Made by a program: the position numbers and the translations under genes. The notes under the pieces are model-generated. The model searched no databases, was not told the DNA's origin, and was given only the letters and a program-made list of their open reading frames with translations. Below are positions 43,458 to 54,323 of a DNA stretch of 64,000 nucleotides, one piece after another. Source of the DNA: Bacillota bacterium (GTDB taxonomy: Bacteria; Bacillota; DTU025; MWDF01); NCBI GenBank assembly GCA_029565935.1, contig JAKQNF010000030.1:1-64000 (forward strand), written 5' to 3'. Positions within the stretch are counted from its first letter, which is position 1. Each line of letters opens with the position of its first letter.

Positions 43458-43477
43458 TTACAATATTTCTATTGTAA
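43458..43477. promoter_or_regulatory. Palindrome TTACAATA-N4-TATTGTAA, probable LysR binding site
   Basis: A perfect 8-bp inverted repeat with a four-base spacer, 46-65 bp upstream of the LysR start. Its A/T symmetry contains the T-N11-A pattern expected for LysR-type regulators, and the location in the divergent promoter is classical for autoregulation plus control of the opposite gene. Confidence 0.5.
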
Positions 43478-43522
43478 TAACAAGGGCCATTGAACTGACG
43501 GCACGGGACAGGAGGAAGAAGC

Positions 43523-44476
43523 ATGAACTTCACTAATCTTAGGTATTTCTTGGAAGTAGCAAAGGACATGAGCTTTACCTCCGCGGCCAAGAAGCTCTGC
43601 GTGTCGCAGCAGAGCCTGAGCAGCCACATATCAAGGTTGGAAGATGAATTCGGGGTGAAGCTTTTTGAGAGGGCACCGAAGTTGAAGCTGACCTACGCCG
43701 GCATGAGTGCTATGAGGATGGCCAAGGAGATCGTCGATTTGGAAAGTCAGTTCGTAACGCAGCTCTCGGACATATCCGGCCAGAGGAAAGGTTGCCTTAC
43801 AATAGGTATCTCCCATATGAGGAGCCTGGTCTTCCTCCCTGAGGTACTGCCCGAGTACAACAGGCTCTACCCAGAAGTCGAGGTGAAGCTCTACATAGAC
43901 GTCACTAAAAGGCTGTCGGAGAAGCTCCTGGACGGCGACCTTGACATCGTGGTTGGCTTTAATCCCTTCTATAAAGAGATAATGGACAAGGTGGAGTTCA
44001 AGGACATACTCCATGAGAGCCTCTGCCTGGTCGTGCCCAACAGGATAATGACCGAGCGGTACGGTGAGGAGTCCGTTAGGAAGGCAGAACAATTTAGCAA
44101 AGGTGTGGACCTAAAGGAATTCGCGGATCAGCCCTTCCTTCTGGTGGAAAAAGGCAACAGGATTAGGGAGCTTTCTGATCGCCTGTTAAAGAAGCACGAG
44201 ATCGATCCAAGGATCATCCTGGAATGCTCGAACCTGGAGACACTACTCCTTCTTTGCATAAAGGGGATGGGAGTGGCTTTCGGCTTCGAATCGGTAGCCC
44301 GGATGTACGGTGCTGGCTTCGTCATCTCCATGGACAACAGCGCCGTCATATTCCCCCTAATGGATCAGGAGGTGCAGGGCAAGATCGTTATCGTGCACAA
44401 CAAGGACCGCTATCTCAGCCTAGCGGCGAGGAACTTCATCGATCTTGCGGAGAGCAAGTACAAACCTCAAGAATAG
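43523..44476 (+). CDS. LysR-family transcriptional regulator
   Basis: A 317-residue LysR-type regulator: N-terminal winged helix (NLRYFLEVAKDMSFTSAAKKL, then SQQSLSSHISRLEDEFGVKLFER) and a C-terminal type 2 periplasmic-binding-fold effector domain (about residues 90-300, including LTIGISHMRSLVFLPEVLPE). AGGAGGAAGAAGC precedes the ATG. It diverges from the MalY-type gene across 170 bp with two palindromes, so it likely regulates that gene and the downstream TRAP/CoA operon in response to a small acid or amino acid. The effector is unknown. Confidence 0.9.
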   Translation: MNFTNLRYFLEVAKDMSFTSAAKKLCVSQQSLSSHISRLEDEFGVKLFERAPKLKLTYAGMSAMRMAKEIVDLESQFVTQLSDISGQRKGCLTIGISHMRSLVFLPEVLPEYNRLYPEVEVKLYIDVTKRLSEKLLDGDLDIVVGFNPFYKEIMDKVEFKDILHESLCLVVPNRIMTERYGEESVRKAEQFSKGVDLKEFADQPFLLVEKGNRIRELSDRLLKKHEIDPRIILECSNLETLLLLCIKGMGVAFGFESVARMYGAGFVISMDNSAVIFPLMDQEVQGKIVIVHNKDRYLSLAARNFIDLAESKYKPQE

Positions 44477-44507
44477 GCTCGTCCACTAGGGATAATGATG
44501 TTCGAAA

Positions 44508-44536
44508 AGGGGAAGGACCTTGTTGATCCTTCCCCT
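44508..44536. terminator. Bidirectional terminator between lysR and purD
   Basis: AGGGGAAGGA pairs perfectly with TCCTTCCCCT over a nine-base loop, between the stops of the convergent LysR gene and the last purine gene. Confidence 0.75.
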
Positions 44537-44585
44537 CGCCTCTTATATGGTTACGTTTTTCGTCATATCGTGAAGATATGCCGTA

Positions 44586-45854
44586 TCATTTCTTCCTTCC
44601 GCTCCCGATGTCACTCCTGGTGAACAGGTTGGCGCACTGCACCCTATCGGCAATCCTGTAGGCCTTGCCTGTAGCTTCGTTCACGTCCTTGCCCAGCGCG
44701 CTGATCGCAAGGACCCTGCCTCCGGAGGTCGCCAGCCTATAAAGGCAGTCCTGCATTGTGCCCGCGTGGAAGATCACGACGCCCTCTTCTATCTCGTCAT
44801 CCTTGGGCAGTTCGATCTTGAAGCCCTTGTCGTACATCTCGGGGTAGCCCTTGCTTGCCATCACCACGCACACGGAGGCTCCGTCCTTGAATCTTATGCT
44901 CTCCCTTTCCATGCGGCCTTCGCAAGCTTCGAGCATTATCTCAACGAGGTCGTCCTCCATGAGCGGAAGGACCGCCTGCGTCTCCGGGTCGCCGAACCTG
45001 CAGTTGTACTCGAGCACCTTAGGGCCCTCTTGAGTGAGCATGAGCCCGGCGTACAGCACTCCCCTGTAATGGAGGCCCTTCTCCGCGAGCTTCTTCAGTA
45101 CAGGCACCACGGTCAGCTCCGCGAGTTCCTCGGCCTGCCCCATGCTTACGAACGGCGACGGCGCGACTGATCCCATGCCCCCGGTGTTGTGGCCCTTGTC
45201 CCCGTCGAGCGCCCTTTTATAGTCCTTGGCGGGCATCAACGGCAGCGCCCTTATACCGTCGCATAGGCACAGAAGGGATGTCTCGACCCCCTCGAGCCTC
45301 TCCTCTAGGATGATCCTGCCTCCCGGCTGCATGATCTCCAGCCTCGAAAGGGCCAGGGAGGCTTCCTCCGGCGTCTCGGCGACGACCACGCCCTTGCCTG
45401 CCGCCAGGCCGTCGAGCTTGACCACCAGCGGGCCCTCCGCCTTGTCTAGCGCCCGCATCGCCTCCGCCGCGTTTTCGAATATTGACGCCTTCCCAGTGGG
45501 GACGCCGGCTTCGATCATCACCTGCTTCGAGAACGCCTTTGATGATTCCAACCTCGCGCATTCCTTGCAGGGTCCGAAGACCTTCCTGCCATCCTTGGCC
45601 AGCCTGTCGGTGATGCCAAGCGCCAGGGGCACTTCCGGGCCGACTACCACCAGGTCGGCATCCACCATGCCGGCAAGGCCGGCCAGACCCTCTATGTCGT
45701 CCGCCTTGATCTCGAAGCATTCTGCAAGCTTGGCAATCCCGGGATTGCCAGGCGCGGCGTACACTTTGCTTACTAGCTTGCTCTGGGCTATCTTCCAGAC
45801 AAGCGCGTGCTCCCTTCCGCCGGAGCCTATCACAAGGACCTTCAGACCTTCCAT
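44586..45854 (-). CDS. purD: Phosphoribosylamine-glycine ligase
   Basis: GAR synthetase, 422 residues, ATP-grasp fold. It joins phosphoribosylamine and glycine using ATP, the second step of IMP synthesis. Seen: VLVIGSGGREHALVWKIAQS at the N-terminus, VVGPEVPLALGITDRL, KLDGLAAGKGVVVA, HNTGGMGSVAPSPF and EYNCRFGDPETQAVLP, all conserved in PurD. It is the last gene of the pur operon, about 100 bp after purH, followed by a bidirectional terminator. Confidence 0.97.
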   Translation of the reverse strand: MEGLKVLVIGSGGREHALVWKIAQSKLVSKVYAAPGNPGIAKLAECFEIKADDIEGLAGLAGMVDADLVVVGPEVPLALGITDRLAKDGRKVFGPCKECARLESSKAFSKQVMIEAGVPTGKASIFENAAEAMRALDKAEGPLVVKLDGLAAGKGVVVAETPEEASLALSRLEIMQPGGRIILEERLEGVETSLLCLCDGIRALPLMPAKDYKRALDGDKGHNTGGMGSVAPSPFVSMGQAEELAELTVVPVLKKLAEKGLHYRGVLYAGLMLTQEGPKVLEYNCRFGDPETQAVLPLMEDDLVEIMLEACEGRMERESIRFKDGASVCVVMASKGYPEMYDKGFKIELPKDDEIEEGVVIFHAGTMQDCLYRLATSGGRVLAISALGKDVNEATGKAYRIADRVQCANLFTRSDIGSGRKK

Positions 45855-45953
45855 TCGCTTAACCTCCTGGATGTATCGGATCGCGCAGTCTTGTCATTCG
45901 AGTCGCCGGAAAGAGTCCTCCTTAATCATGTCGGCGTCAAGCGCAGCTTGTCA

Positions 45954-47504
45954 TCAATGCTTGAAATGCCTTACGCCCGTGAATACCATCGCTATGCCGT
46001 GCTTGTCGCACTCTTCTATGCTCTCCTTGTCCCTTATGCTCCCGCCGGGCTGGATAATCGCCTTGATACCGGCCTTGACCGCCTCTTCTACCGTATCCTT
46101 GAACGGGAAGAACGCGTCTGACGCCATGACCGAGCCTTCGGCCTTCTCTCCTGCCATCTCTATCGCGATCCTTGCGGCTCCTACCCTGTTGGTCTGCCCT
46201 CCTCCGACACCTACTGTGGACTGGCCCTTCCACAGGAGGATGGCGTTGGACTTGACGTGCTTTACGACCTTCCAGGCCTTCAGCAGCTGTTCTATCTGCT
46301 CTTCGGTGGGGCATACTTTAGTAACGCATTTCAGGTCCGAGGCGTTCACCTGCCTCGTGTCCGATTCTTGCATCAGGAACCCGCCGGGTAGGGATTTTAT
46401 CTCCACTTCCTTGGGCCTCATCATCTCATCCAGGGGAAGTTCGACGAAGCGCACAGAGGGCTTCTTGGCGAACAGGTTCACCGCCTCGCCCGAAAAGCTG
46501 GTGGCGACCACGACCTCGAGGAATATCTCGGCCATCTTCGAGACGGTCTTCTCGTCGAGCTGCCTGTTTGAGGCGACTATCCCGCCGTACGCGGACACAG
46601 GGTCCGATTCCAGCGCCAGCCTGTAGGCCTCGCCTATGTCGTCGGCCACGCCCACCCCGCAGGGGGTCGCGTGCTTCACTATGCAGACGCAAGGTCTGTC
46701 CGGCCCGAACTCCCTTACTACGGCCATCGCGGTCTCCATGTCGCCGAGGTTGTTGTAGGACAACTCCTTGCCCGACAGCTTCTTCATGGCGAGCATGCCC
46801 TTGGGCAGCAGCCCGCTGCTCTTGAAGAGGACGGCCTTCTGGTGCGGGTTCTCACCGTACCTTAAAGTGAGCTCGGGCGTGCCTCCGATCGCGATGGGGC
46901 CGCCTGCGAGGTCCATCGTGCGCCTTCCGGCGCGCTCGTTCATCTGCTGTGATATCGCCGCGTCGTACGCCGCGGTGTGGGAGAACGCCTTCGCGGAAAG
47001 CTCGAGCCTCGTCAGCTTGCTGACTTTGCCGTTGAGCCTCAGCTCCTTTAGTACCCTCGCATAGTCGGAAGGGTCCGTTACGACCGTCACCCGCTCGAAG
47101 TTCTTGGCCGCGGACCTTAGCATGGAAGGCCCTCCGATGTCGATGTTCTCGACTATCGTCTCGAAGTCCGCCCCCTTGTCCACCGTCTGCTGGAAAGGAT
47201 AGAGGTTGACGCACACAAGGTCTATCAGCTTGCAGCCGAGCTTGGCGACCTGCCTTAAGTGCTCGTCTATGGGCCTGGCCAAGATCCCGGCATGCACCAT
47301 CGGATGGAGAGTCTTCACCCTTCCGTCCAGGCATTCAGGGAAGTTGGTGAGCTGAGATATGTCGGTCACCGCAAGGCCGGCCTTCCTGAAGGATGCCGCC
47401 GTGCCTCCAGTGGACACTATCTCGAATCCTAGCGATACGAGCTCTTTTGCGAAATCGACCGCCCCGGTCTTGTCCGAGAGGCTTATCAACGCAATCTTTG
47501 CCAT
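45954..47504 (-). CDS. purH: Bifunctional AICAR transformylase / IMP cyclohydrolase
   Basis: The last two steps of IMP synthesis in one 516-residue protein. The N-terminal MGS-like cyclohydrolase domain (ISLSDKTGAVDFAKEL, VSTGGTAASFRKAG, LHPMVHAGIL) covers about residues 1-140; the transformylase domain follows with RYGENPHQKAVL, CVIVKHATPCGVG-type sequence (CVCIVKHATPCGV) and SDAFFPFKD. Length matches the family. It lies between a small ORF after purN and purD. Confidence 0.97.
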   Translation of the reverse strand: MAKIALISLSDKTGAVDFAKELVSLGFEIVSTGGTAASFRKAGLAVTDISQLTNFPECLDGRVKTLHPMVHAGILARPIDEHLRQVAKLGCKLIDLVCVNLYPFQQTVDKGADFETIVENIDIGGPSMLRSAAKNFERVTVVTDPSDYARVLKELRLNGKVSKLTRLELSAKAFSHTAAYDAAISQQMNERAGRRTMDLAGGPIAIGGTPELTLRYGENPHQKAVLFKSSGLLPKGMLAMKKLSGKELSYNNLGDMETAMAVVREFGPDRPCVCIVKHATPCGVGVADDIGEAYRLALESDPVSAYGGIVASNRQLDEKTVSKMAEIFLEVVVATSFSGEAVNLFAKKPSVRFVELPLDEMMRPKEVEIKSLPGGFLMQESDTRQVNASDLKCVTKVCPTEEQIEQLLKAWKVVKHVKSNAILLWKGQSTVGVGGGQTNRVGAARIAIEMAGEKAEGSVMASDAFFPFKDTVEEAVKAGIKAIIQPGGSIRDKESIEECDKHGIAMVFTGVRHFKH

Positions 47505-47522
47505 AACGAACCCTCCTAGATG

Positions 47523-47705
47523 CTAGTCTCGTCCTTCGCTGCCTTTTTCCGCAGCGTCCGGCCAAAGGCCCCGTATCCTGCCTCTTCCGCCGTCACCGCG
47601 CTCGGCGCGTACTGCCTTGCGGTCCAAGAAGAGCCTGATGCGGGCCCTGATATAGGTCACCCATGCCTTGTGGTTCATTAGCAGTTGAAGTAAGAGTGCC
47701 CTCAT
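47523..47705 (-). CDS. Possible small basic protein between purN and purH
   Basis: A 60-codon ORF (MRALLLQLLMNHKAWV...) whose ATG overlaps the purN stop as ATGA, with AAGGG a few bases upstream. The composition is arginine-rich after a hydrophobic N-terminus (IRARIRLFLDRKAVRAERG). The ORF fills most of the unusually long 197-bp gap between two tightly linked pur genes and ends 18 bases before purH. I recognise no family. It may be real and translationally coupled, or chance; conservation between relatives would decide. Confidence 0.35.
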   Translation of the reverse strand: MRALLLQLLMNHKAWVTYIRARIRLFLDRKAVRAERGDGGRGRIRGLWPDAAEKGSEGRD

Positions 47706-48328
47706 AATCCCTTGTCTTCCGTCAGAGTCCTTCTGCCCTCCATGCGCACCTTGCCTTCGCTTATGAGCCTGAGGGCCTTTACGTAGAGCTTGTGCTCCTT
47801 TTCCAGTATCCGCGCCGAGAGGCTCTCCTCGTCGTCCTCGTCCAGCACCGGCACGGCCTCCTGGAGGATGATCGGCCCGGTGTCGGTGCCCTCGTCGACG
47901 AAATGAACCGTGCACCCGGTCACCTTGACCCCGTATTCCAACGCCTGCCTCTGGGCGTCGAGCCCGGGAAAGCTCGGCAGTAGCGCCGGATGGATGTTGA
48001 TTATCCTTCCGGGGAACCTCCCCACGAACTCGGGCCCCAGCACCCTCATGAAACCCGCCAGGGCTATAACGTCGGGATCGTAGCCGAAGACCAAATCCGC
48101 AAGGGCCATGTCATAATCCGCCCTAGATGCGAAGCCCTTCCTCGTCAGGACCGCGATGTCCATATTACCACAGGCCATCGCCTTGTCGATGACCGGGGCC
48201 TTGGGTCTGTCGCATACCAGGGCCGCTATCTCGGCGTCCAGGGCGCCTTCTCGTATCGCGTCTGCTATAGCGGAGAAGTTCGACCCTCTCCCAGATGCCA
48301 TTACGACCAGCCTCAGCTTCTTCGTCAA
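47702..48328 (-). CDS. purN: Phosphoribosylglycinamide formyltransferase
   Basis: Formyl-THF-dependent GAR transformylase, 208 residues. Hallmarks: VVMASGRGSNFSAIADAI at the N-terminus, the active-site sequence INIHPALLPSFPGLDAQ (catalytic Asn and His) and TGCTVHFVDEGTDTGPIILQ (catalytic Asp). It transfers a formyl group to GAR in the third step of the pathway. It is preceded by a 215-bp GC-rich gap after the purF-purM fusion. Confidence 0.96.
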   Translation of the reverse strand: MTKKLRLVVMASGRGSNFSAIADAIREGALDAEIAALVCDRPKAPVIDKAMACGNMDIAVLTRKGFASRADYDMALADLVFGYDPDVIALAGFMRVLGPEFVGRFPGRIINIHPALLPSFPGLDAQRQALEYGVKVTGCTVHFVDEGTDTGPIILQEAVPVLDEDDEESLSARILEKEHKLYVKALRLISEGKVRMEGRRTLTEDKGL

Positions 48329-48471
48329 CCTTCTTCCGCCTTTCCGTACTGCCGCTTCGTCAAGCTGTGCTTGTCATGCGCAGCGTAACCGCCGTTTATA
48401 TGCGATCGGCGCCTAGGATCCCCTTCCCGCCTCCAAGACGGTACAAAACGGGCGCCTAATCAAGGACGAAG

Positions 48472-48502
48472 GCCCGAACATGGCAGGTCCCCCAGTCCGG
48501 GC
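48472..48502 (-). other. GC-rich intercistronic hairpin between purF-purM and purN
   Basis: GCCCG/CGGGC encloses a 21-base loop, about 40 bases after the fusion gene stop on the minus strand; GGCGCC repeats lie further along. Could process the long pur transcript or attenuate it. No strong U tract. Confidence 0.35.
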
Positions 48503-48543
48503 GCTTCTAGCGCGCTTCGTTTCCACCATGCCGGATGATGCGG

Positions 48544-51054
48544 TCAGGAAAGCCCCTTGAACCTTACCTCGGTCTTCCCTTCAATTATCCTGCCGACCAC
48601 GAACGCCTTCTCGCCGGATGCCTCAAGCGATCTGATCGCGCTCGCCACGTCCTCTTGCCTCACTATGGCAAGGAAGCCGAGCCCCATGTTGAAAACCCTC
48701 AGCATCTCCATCGGCTCTACCTTGCCAAGCCTTGCTATCATGCCGAAGATAGGAGGGACGGGCCAGCTGCCGTAATCCAGCTCCATGCCCGTGCCTTCAG
48801 GAAGGCACCTTATTGGGTTCTCCACCAGGCCGCCTCCTGTTATATGCGCCATGCCGAGGACATCTACTCCATCCAGCAGCGCCATCACGGGCCTTGCGTA
48901 TATCTTCGTGGGCTTCAGCATCTCCTCGCCCACCGTGCAGCCCAGCTCATCGAAGTGCTCGTGGAAGTACAGGCCGCTGTCGGCCAGAAGCACGCGCCGC
49001 GCGAGCGAGTAGCCGTTGGAATGCAGGCCGCTCGAGGAAAGTCCTATGACCGCGTCGCCCGGCCTTATCTTCGACCCGTCTATTATCCTGCTTTTCTCCA
49101 CCGCCCCGACGGCGAATCCCGCTATGTCGTACTCACCGTAAGGGTAGAAGCCCGGCATCTCGGCCGTCTCGCCGCCCACGAGGGCGCAGTCCGCCATGAC
49201 GCACCCGTCGGCGACTCCCTTGACTATGTCGGCCACGAGCTCGGGTATGAGCTTGCCGAGCGCTATGTAATCCAGGAAATATATGGGTTTCGCGCCCGAC
49301 ACTAGGCAGTCATTGACGCACATGGCCACGCAGTCTATTCCGATGGTGTCGTTCTTGTCCATGCCCATCGCTATCCTGAGCTTGGTGCCGACGCCGTCGG
49401 TCCCGGAGACCAGCACGGGCTCCTTCATGCCCAAAGAGCTTACGTCATACAGGGCCCCGAAGCCGCCTATGCCGCCTATCACGCCCTTCTTGCTGGTCCT
49501 CATCACATGAGGCTTGATAAGGTCGACCGAGCGGTTGCCAGCGTCTATGTCCACGCCCGCGCCCCTGTAGGTCGAGCCGGGGGCGGTCTGCCCGCCTGTC
49601 CTTTCCAGGGCGTACTTGCCTTCCTCGGCGTCTATCGCGGTCGGATACTTGCCGTCGAAGCACGCGGTGCAGAAGCCGCGGCTGCCCGAACCGGATGCGC
49701 GCCTTGCCCTCTCGACGGCCTCGACGAGCCCTCCGGTCGACAGATACCTTAGCGAATCGGCCTGGATCATCGACTTTATCTGCTCGATCCCCTTTATCGT
49801 GGCGACGAGCTCTCCTCGGCCGGTCGTGTCTATGCCGTAGTGGCAGCCGTATTTCACCGGCGGGGACGACACTACGAAGTGCACCTCGGTCGCGCCCGCC
49901 CTCTTCATGAGGTCGACGAGCTTACGGCTGGTCGTGCCCCTGACTATCGAATCGTCGACCAGTATGACCCTCTTGCCGTTGATGAGCGACGCCACGGCGT
50001 TGAGCTTGAGCCTTACGCCCAGCTCCCTTATGTTCTGCGAGGGCTGTATGAAGGTGCGGCCCATGTAGCGGTTCTTGATCATGCCCATGACGTAGGGGAG
50101 CCCGCTCTCCTTGGCGTAGCCCTGGGCCGCCCCTATGCCGGATTCTGGCACGGGCACCACTATGTCGGCCTCGATGTCCCTGTTCTCCCTGGCCAGTTGC
50201 CTGCCAAGCTCGAAACGCGCCTCGGCCACCCCGATGCCGTCTATCATGGAGTCGGGCCTCGCCAGGTATACGTGCTCGAAGATGCAGGACGTGTGGCGCA
50301 CCCCGTTCATTATCCCGGCGGAATGTATGCCGTCCTTCGTCATGTATATGATCTCGCCCGGCTCGACGTCCCTTATCCTTATGGCGCCTATCGTGTCCAG
50401 CGCGCAGGATTCCGAGGCGACGAAATAGCCCGTGCCGTCGGCCGCCTCGCCTATGACCAGCGGCCTGAAGCCGTGCGGGTCCCTTGCGGCGTAGACGGTG
50501 TCTCCCTGCAGGACCACGAAGGTGTACGCCCCGTCGAGCGTCTCCATCGCCTTCCTTATCGCCCCGAGCATGCCAAGGTCGTAGTGCCTGGCTATCGTGC
50601 ATCCTATCAGCTCGGAGTCCGACGTGGTCTGGAACACCGCGCCAGTCTTGCCGAGCCTCCTTCTGAGCTGGGCCGCGTTGGTTATGTTACCGTTATGAGA
50701 CAGCGCCATCATGCCGTCAATGTATCTGAAGGTCATGGGCTGGGCGTTCATTATGTCGGAGTTGCCCGTCGTCGAGTACCTGACGTGCCCGATGCCGGTG
50801 TGACCCTTCAGGGTCGTGATGGGCTGCCTTGCGAACACCTCGGTAACGAGGCCCATGTCCTTGAGCACCTTGATCTCCGTGCCCTCGTACGTCGCTATGC
50901 CGGCGCTCTCCTGTCCTCTGTGCTGCAGGGCGACCAGTCCCATGAATATGCTCTCCGAAGCGGGCCCTTCGAGGGCGGCGCCGAACACGCCGCATTCGTC
51001 GCGCACGGAATCGTCCTCGTAGATGTTGCCAAGATGCCTGTCCAACGAATCCAT
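48544..51054 (-). CDS. purF: Fused amidophosphoribosyltransferase - AIR synthetase (PurF-PurM)
   Basis: A single 836-residue reading frame. Residues 1 to about 475 are PurF: a short propeptide, the catalytic N-terminal cysteine in DECGVFGA (Cys21), RGQESAGIATYEG, PRPP loop VILVDDSIVRGTTS, and 4Fe-4S-type cysteines in TSCIFEHVY, KYGCHYG and FCTACF, as in Bacillus PurF. Residues about 495-836 are a complete PurM: YRGAGVDIDAGN, GGFGALYD, GTDGVGTKLRIA and GGETAEMPGFYP. A roughly 20-residue linker joins them (near 49.6 kb) with no stop or internal ribosome binding site. So the first and fifth pathway steps are physically linked. A missing stop through sequencing error cannot be wholly excluded. 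Confidence 0.93.
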   Translation of the reverse strand: MDSLDRHLGNIYEDDSVRDECGVFGAALEGPASESIFMGLVALQHRGQESAGIATYEGTEIKVLKDMGLVTEVFARQPITTLKGHTGIGHVRYSTTGNSDIMNAQPMTFRYIDGMMALSHNGNITNAAQLRRRLGKTGAVFQTTSDSELIGCTIARHYDLGMLGAIRKAMETLDGAYTFVVLQGDTVYAARDPHGFRPLVIGEAADGTGYFVASESCALDTIGAIRIRDVEPGEIIYMTKDGIHSAGIMNGVRHTSCIFEHVYLARPDSMIDGIGVAEARFELGRQLARENRDIEADIVVPVPESGIGAAQGYAKESGLPYVMGMIKNRYMGRTFIQPSQNIRELGVRLKLNAVASLINGKRVILVDDSIVRGTTSRKLVDLMKRAGATEVHFVVSSPPVKYGCHYGIDTTGRGELVATIKGIEQIKSMIQADSLRYLSTGGLVEAVERARRASGSGSRGFCTACFDGKYPTAIDAEEGKYALERTGGQTAPGSTYRGAGVDIDAGNRSVDLIKPHVMRTSKKGVIGGIGGFGALYDVSSLGMKEPVLVSGTDGVGTKLRIAMGMDKNDTIGIDCVAMCVNDCLVSGAKPIYFLDYIALGKLIPELVADIVKGVADGCVMADCALVGGETAEMPGFYPYGEYDIAGFAVGAVEKSRIIDGSKIRPGDAVIGLSSSGLHSNGYSLARRVLLADSGLYFHEHFDELGCTVGEEMLKPTKIYARPVMALLDGVDVLGMAHITGGGLVENPIRCLPEGTGMELDYGSWPVPPIFGMIARLGKVEPMEMLRVFNMGLGFLAIVRQEDVASAIRSLEASGEKAFVVGRIIEGKTEVRFKGLS

Positions 51055-51058
51055 CAGA

Positions 51059-53361
<2,303 letters not shown>

Positions 53362-53362
<1 letters not shown>

Positions 53363-54063
53363 CAGCGTACGCCCCCCTTCCCGCACCAGCTCATGACGGA
53401 CTTGAACACCCTTAGGCCGTCGGTGCCCCCGAGGATCGATTCGACGACCCGCTCGGGGTGCGGCATGAGGCCCACCACGTTGCCGGTCTTGTTCGTTATG
53501 CCCGCTATGTTGTGCATGCTTCCGTTCGGATTGGACGCTTCCGTAAGGGAGCCGTCCGGCTCGGCGTAGCGGAAGACTATCCTTCCTTCGTCCTCGAGCA
53601 GCTTGATGGTGTCGGGATCGGCGTAGTAGTTGCCCTCAGCGTGCGCTATCGGGAAATCTAAGACCTCCCCTTTTTTATAGAGGTGCGTGAAGGGTGTGTT
53701 GACGTTATCGATCCTGAGCTTCTGCGGTCTGCAGATGAACCTTAGCCCCGTGTTCCTTAGCGTCGCGCCGGGTAGGAGCCCTGACTCGAGCAGGGTCTGG
53801 AATCCGTTGCAGATGCCGAGCACCGGGCCGCCTCCTTCCGCGAACTCGCTCACAGCGTCCATGACGGGGGAGAAGCGCGCGATCGCGCCGCAGCGCAGAT
53901 AGTCCCCGTGCGCGAAGCCGCCGGGCAGGACTATCGCGTCATAGCCTCTGACATCCTTGTCCTTGTGCCATATGAAGCCGGACTCCGAGCCTACGACCTC
54001 GGCCGCCCTCTCTATGTCCCGGTCGCAGTTGGAGCCGGGGAAGACCACTATGCCTATCTTCAT
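53362..54063 (-). CDS. purQ: Phosphoribosylformylglycinamidine synthase glutaminase subunit PurQ
   Basis: Class I glutamine amidotransferase, 233 residues. The nucleophile cysteine is in GPVLGICNGFQTLLESGLL; the catalytic His-Glu are in GLMPHPERVVE. The N-terminus IGIVVFPGSNCDRD is characteristic. It supplies ammonia to PurL. Coding overlaps purS by four bases and purL at the other end. Confidence 0.97.
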
Positions 54064-54323
54064 TTCGCCACTTCCTCGGCCACGGTGAACTCATACCTCT
54101 CCATCACGAGGTTGGCCAGGAGCTTCTTGGATATCTCGTCGACCATGGCGCGCGCTGCGGCCTCGTCATCGGCCTTTAGGCGCACCTCGATGAACTTGCC
54201 CAGTCGGACGCTGTCGACGTCTGAATATCCCATGCTGAGAAGCCCGGTCCTGACCGCGACGCCCTGGGGGTCGAGTATGGACGGCTTGAGAGTGACTACG
54301 ACCTTAGCAAGATAGCTCTTCAC
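54060..54323 (-). CDS. purS: Phosphoribosylformylglycinamidine synthase subunit PurS
   Basis: The 87-residue PurS bridging subunit that links PurQ and PurL. Sequence KVVVTLKPSILDPQGVAV and GYSDVDSVRLGKFIEVRL fits the family. The ORF track runs 41 residues too long into purC; GTG at 54323 has TCCGGAGG eight bases upstream and overlaps the purC stop (GTGA), so this is the real start. Confidence 0.93.
   Translation of the reverse strand: MKSYLAKVVVTLKPSILDPQGVAVRTGLLSMGYSDVDSVRLGKFIEVRLKADDEAAARAMVDEISKKLLANLVMERYEFTVAEEVAK

Noticed and set aside
47523-47915. The full 130-codon frame overlapping purN
   Set aside because: The part inside purN is an arginine/glycine-rich shadow; only the section after the purN stop (47523-47705) was kept as a low-confidence small ORF.
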